NCBI GenBank assembly: GCA_948470475.1
Contig: OX419336.1
Span: 10,774,395-10,838,394, forward strand
Direction of reading: 5' to 3'
Source of the DNA: Galaxea fascicularis
Taxonomy: Eukaryota; Cnidaria; Anthozoa; Scleractinia; Euphylliidae
Length of the DNA: 64,000 nt
Shown here: positions 60,190 through 64,000 of the stretch, piece after piece
Position numbering within the stretch: the first letter of the stretch is position 1
Layout: the number at the start of each line of letters is the position of its first letter
Program-made: the position numbers and the translations under genes
Notes under the pieces: generated by a model
What the model was told of the DNA's origin: nothing
What the model saw: only the letters and a program-made list of their open reading frames with translations
The model's database searches: none

Positions 60190-61985
60190 TGTAACTTCAA
60201 TGTAATACGACTATTTGACTGCGGTACATACGTAACCCTGGACCTTAGCAGACGTTTCTGGCATAGATTTAGCCTCCTTCCAACATGGTACGTTTTTAAC
60301 ACGTAAATCATGACTCTGCTTCTGTGACATTTGACTATCACGCACTTTACGACCAATTTCTTGGTAGATAAGCTCGAATTGCCATCTTTTTTGGTGAGAC
60401 TCCTGTCGTCGTCTGAGGGGAGATTCGATATCGGCTTAAGAAACGTGATACTCTGATTTCCAAACTTCCATCCTTCTGTTTCTTCATTTCCTCCTGGAAG
60501 GTTTGGACAGCTCTTTCTTCAAGCCCGTTTGATGAGGGATGATAGTATGTGGTTCTGATATGACGGATTCCGTTTTGTTTCAGGAAGTTCTGACAAAGTT
60601 GCTGCCATTGTCGGTCACCACCTTTTCTGTGGGTTGAAAAGGCAATTCTTAGCTTCTGTATCCTGGTATTGGCTGCCGAGGTGTTTATTGGGAATCTCTC
60701 TATCCACTTACAGTTCGCATCAACTACTACGAGGAAAACTATAAAAAACTATAAACTATACCTTTTAAATGCTCAAGTTTCAGAATAATCTGTATATACC
60801 TTATCTATGTAACTTTTTATTCTTTTTTATCTCTGTTGTAACTGACTGATATGTCGTGTCAATTGTTTGTACGTGTCAGTGACCAACACGAAAGCCTATG
60901 CTACTTTGGTCACTGAGCACATTTTATTTTGGCTATCTATTGTTATATTTCTTTTCTCCTTAATTGATGTGATTTTTGCAAATACTGTTAATATCAAAAA
61001 TTATGTAAATAGTGCGTAATAATAAAAAATCTGAAATCTGAAGAACTGGACCAGCATAGTCTAGGTCCAGGCGAAGCCAAGGCTTATGAGGCCACTCCCA
61101 AGGGGGCTTCAGGTGGTAATTTCCTGTTAACTTCACAGACCTCGCAGTTTCGCACTTTCATCCCTATATCGGAGTCCATTTTAGCCAAAATACGTAACTT
61201 CAAGCCAATGACTTAATACGACAAATTTCAGGACGTGTCTCATGCAACTCTTCTACCACTCTTTCTCTGCCTTTTGAGGGCACTGCCACACGATTTCCCC
61301 ATAGAAGACACCCATCTTGAATACTTAATTCTTCTTTCGTTATGAAGTATGGCTGGAGTGCTTGATCTGTGTTGCTTTGAGGCCAACCGTGCTGATTAGA
61401 TCTGGTCCCTGCTTGGATTTCTTTAACTCCCACCGGTGTACAATTAAGAAGCTCCATCGTCCATACTGTTTTAGCCGCGCCGGTACAAGTGTTGTCCGGG
61501 GCGTAACTGGCAAAGGCAGTCTACTGAGAACGTCAGCATCGCGTGTTTCTTTCCAGATTTGTACTTAATGGTGCAATTGAATGCAACCCCAACGTTCGAT
61601 TAGAGCAGTTGCCATGGCGGGTCAGTTAGCCTTCTCGTCATTAAAGAAAAACTCAAGAGGCCTGTGGTCAGTTTCTAATGTAAACTGTCTGCCATTTCTT
61701 TACGCCAAAAAAAACATCGGGGGGAGTGCTTTCTCTCTCCAGATTTTAATAATTCCTCTCTGCTTTTGTTAGGGTTCTGAATGCAAACAAAATTGGATGT
61801 TCTGAGCCATCCCTTATCTTGTGTGGAGGGACCGCTCCTAAACCATATTGAAATGCATCACACGCCAAAGCCACTTCCTTTTTGTCATCACAGTGGATTA
61901 ATAGTTTTGGAGACTTGAGGATTGGCTTAGACTGTTCAAAGGTTGCTGGTATTCTTTTCCCCAAAGCAACTACTCTTACTGTTGA
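60190..61985 (-). mobile_element. Gypsy-type LTR retrotransposon fragment
   Basis: Minus-strand pieces: RNase H region (LLIHCDDKKEVALACDAFQY, LFAFRTLTKAERNY at 61746-61964) and an integrase-proximal zinc-binding region (QDGCLLWGNRVAVPSKGRE at 61200-61457), then integrase traces to about 60190. An AT-rich stretch at about 60740-61040 seems to be an insertion with an A-rich tail. Frames are broken. Confidence 0.7.
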
Positions 61986-62202
61986 GTAATTTATGTAGTA
62001 GGGCTAACACACTTGACAAATTGGGCAAGAATTTCTGATTTCCATCAGTGTTCATTTTGACTGAACAATTTCTTCCAGTTAAGCTTCAACTCTTTCAACC
62101 AATCTCTTCCCACACAGATAAAATAAACTCTAACTCGACTTTTAATGCATATTTGCACAACAAAGGACATGATTTCTCCTCACTTAAACTACTAAGCGGA
62201 GC

Positions 62203-62327
62203 TGTTAGAAAGACAGTGTGGTATTCTGGTTAGTGTGGGCACGTGATGCAAGAGGAGGGAAATAAACAGTTGCTAAAAGTAACGCACGTGTGTTTCACTT
62301 TGCCTCACTAGAACTATTTAGAATACA
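62203..62327 (+). repeat. Probable left LTR of a Gypsy element
   Basis: TGTTAGAAAG...GAATACA, 125 bp, followed by AAATTGGCGACGAGGATGG, a primer-binding-site-like stretch. The right LTR would be outside the window, so the limits are provisional. Confidence 0.45.
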
Positions 62328-62373
62328 AAATTGGCGACGAGGATGGGATCCCGAAGGTAAACAAGGAGTACAT

Positions 62374-63126
62374 ATGGCTGCAGTCATTGGTAATTTGGGT
62401 CCGTTTGACGAAAAGTCTGAGAAGTTTAGCGATTACGCCGATCGATCTGAAGCATACCTCGCGGCGAATGACATCGATGATGATAGGAAAGTGAATGTTT
62501 TTCTGGCTGTTATTGGTCCAGACGCTTATGAGTTGCTGAAGAACTTGTGTGATCCCCACAATCCGAATACAAGGACCTTTACGGCGTTGTCGCAGCTTTT
62601 GCAGGGACATTATGAACCTGCTCCCATTGTGATTGCTGAAAGACACAAGTTCTGGACGGCTACACAAGGAGAGAGCGAGAGTGTGTCGGAATTCGTCGCC
62701 AGATTGAATAAACTGGCTTCGACATGCAGCTTCGGTGAATTTCTACTTCAAGCCCTAAGAGATAAGCTAGTCTCTGGATTACATCCAAAAATGTCCAGAA
62801 CTCAGCGTCATCTCTTGTCGATAAGAGATCTGACTTACGCTGTTGCGCGTGACAAGTGCATTGCAGATGAAATGGCGGGCAAGGCGAATCTAGAGCACAT
62901 GGGAGAGTCGTCTAGAAGCGAGGTCAATAAGGTCCAGGATGGCTCTTTCCTAAACAAAAAGAACATCACTGCTGGACATAATCAAGAGCAGAGTGGTGGA
63001 AACACCGACAAGTGCAAATTATGTGGAAGTGTGCAGCATAGATCGGAATCTTGCAGATACAGACATGCCACCTGTCATCACTGCCAACGCAAAGGTCATA
63101 TTCGTCCGGTGTGTAAAGCCCGATAG
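62374..63126 (+). CDS. Gypsy gag
   Basis: 250 residues from ATG 62374. Capsid-type region (FLAVIGPDAYELLKNLCDP, LRDKLVSGLHPKMS) and two CCHC-type knuckles (CKLCGSVQH..SC; CHHCQRKGHIRPVC). Ends at TAG 63124-63126; the same frame continues afterwards, so gag and pol are separated by one stop. Confidence 0.75.
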   Translation: MAAVIGNLGPFDEKSEKFSDYADRSEAYLAANDIDDDRKVNVFLAVIGPDAYELLKNLCDPHNPNTRTFTALSQLLQGHYEPAPIVIAERHKFWTATQGESESVSEFVARLNKLASTCSFGEFLLQALRDKLVSGLHPKMSRTQRHLLSIRDLTYAVARDKCIADEMAGKANLEHMGESSRSEVNKVQDGSFLNKKNITAGHNQEQSGGNTDKCKLCGSVQHRSESCRYRHATCHHCQRKGHIRPVCKAR

Positions 63127-64000
63127 TCACAAGTGCAACCAAAAGGAAGATCGAGTGGTCAAAAGAGTGCTAAGCTGAACAGTTGCGATAGCAACTCAGA
63201 TGATGAACGTGTGGGGAGCGATAATCATGTGAGTGACATGCCTGTGAATGCAGATGAAGTAAGTGCCTTTGGTTTATACAAAACGGAAACTGAACACTTG
63301 TCGACAGAGTTTGTAAACAGCGTTAAACCGTGTGTAGTAGATGTTCAGTTAGGTAAGGCACAAGTTAATTGTAAGATGGAAGTAGTACAGTGTCAAAACG
63401 TGTGCATGATTCTACATTATCTGATTATCCCCTTCAGCATCCGAGGGTGATTTTGCGTAATTATTCAGGTGAAAAGATTCCTGTTGTGGGAAAAAGTTCT
63501 GTTCCAGTGAAGTATGATACCCAAGAACAAATCCTTGATTTAATTGTTGTTGAAGGAAATCTCCCTGCCCTGTTTGGGCGAGACTGGTTAAGTAGAATAA
63601 AACTAGATTGGAAGAACATGTTCGGGGTTAAGGAAGCAGTCGCTGAGAATAAGCTTTCTGTTCCCAAATCTGAGACCTTTTCAGCAGAATTCAACAGTCT
63701 GTTAGAAAAACATAAAGAATTATTCAGCAGTCATGGCTCTGGCATCAAGGGTTTCATTGGTTCTTTGAAACTTAAAGAGGGTGCTAAACCAGTGTTCATG
63801 AAGGATAGGCCGGCCCCATACTCCCTTCTAGAAAAAGTTGAAAAAGAGTATGATCGACTAGTGCAGTCTGATATTCTGTATCCGGTATCCTGTAGTAATT
63901 GGGCAAGCCCTGTAGTGCATGTCCCTAAATCTGACGGTTCCATACGAGTGTGTGGAGATTATAAGGGGATTAATGAGCGCATAGAGGATGATGTGTGTAG
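63127..64000 (+). pseudogene. Gypsy pol, 5' part (runs off the window)
   Basis: After the gag stop the frame stays open to 63450, then shifts near 63400. The protease lacks a DTGA-type active site, which seems deleted. The second frame has a LPALFGRDWLSRI block and then the RT start (FMKDRPAPYSLLEKVEKEYD, SPVVHVPKSDGSIRVCGDYK). The element continues past 64000. Confidence 0.75.

Overview
The window is animal nuclear DNA, most likely from an anthozoan cnidarian (probably a stony coral). That is inferred from AT-rich intron-poor DNA, a tandem family of intronless class A GPCR genes, and a mix of BEL/Pao, Gypsy, LINE, Penelope, SINE and MITE debris. Nothing here is bacterial.

The centre is a nearly 22 kb Maverick/Polinton (adintovirus-type) element at 14654-36622. 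It has terminal inverted repeats that start AGTAGTATAGG, a 6-bp TATATA target duplication, and a base composition clearly richer in G+C than the flanks. It carries the full set expected of the group: protein-primed DNA polymerase B, an rve integrase with a chromodomain, an A32/FtsK-like packaging ATPase, an adenain-like protease, a double-jelly-roll major capsid protein and a penton protein. It also has a PLA2-domain protein and a string of small basic virion-type proteins that share a QRGG motif. The polymerase frame has two in-frame stops and an Asn at the motif A catalytic Asp position. The penton frame has one stop. This copy is therefore a recent but partly broken endogenous insertion.

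The right arm and the left promoter hold accessory genes: a RING protein, a GRF zinc-finger protein, two tandem SLOG-like nucleotide-binding proteins, a frameshifted nuclease-like gene, a Lys/Arg-rich coiled-coil protein and an F-box exon. The F-box exon (34336-34691) is followed by eight or nine tandem small exons. Each has its own 3' splice site, the same splice phase, a CxxC...H/C zinc-type module and its own stop codon. This looks like an F-box adaptor with interchangeable C-terminal receptors and is the most novel system in the window. Two divergent promoters, one in each arm, are homologous and share a G-run/C-run palindrome and a TGACGTCA (CRE) site. They drive polymerase/RING on the left and coiled-coil/F-box on the right.

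On the left, 1-2800 is a segment duplicated at about 46.5-48.2 kb. A decayed BEL/Pao retrotransposon follows (2816-9673, TSD GTCGC), then a LINE interrupted by a Penelope fragment with a 9-bp target duplication. On the right are two intact GPCR genes (36622-37545, 43193-44098), at least two GPCR pseudogenes (48.5-49.2 kb, 54.8-55.7 kb) and smaller GPCR relics. Between them lie MITEs, nested TTAA-flanked DNA elements, a minisatellite, and two Gypsy elements, one of which runs off the window end. The Polinton sits at the stop codon of the first GPCR.
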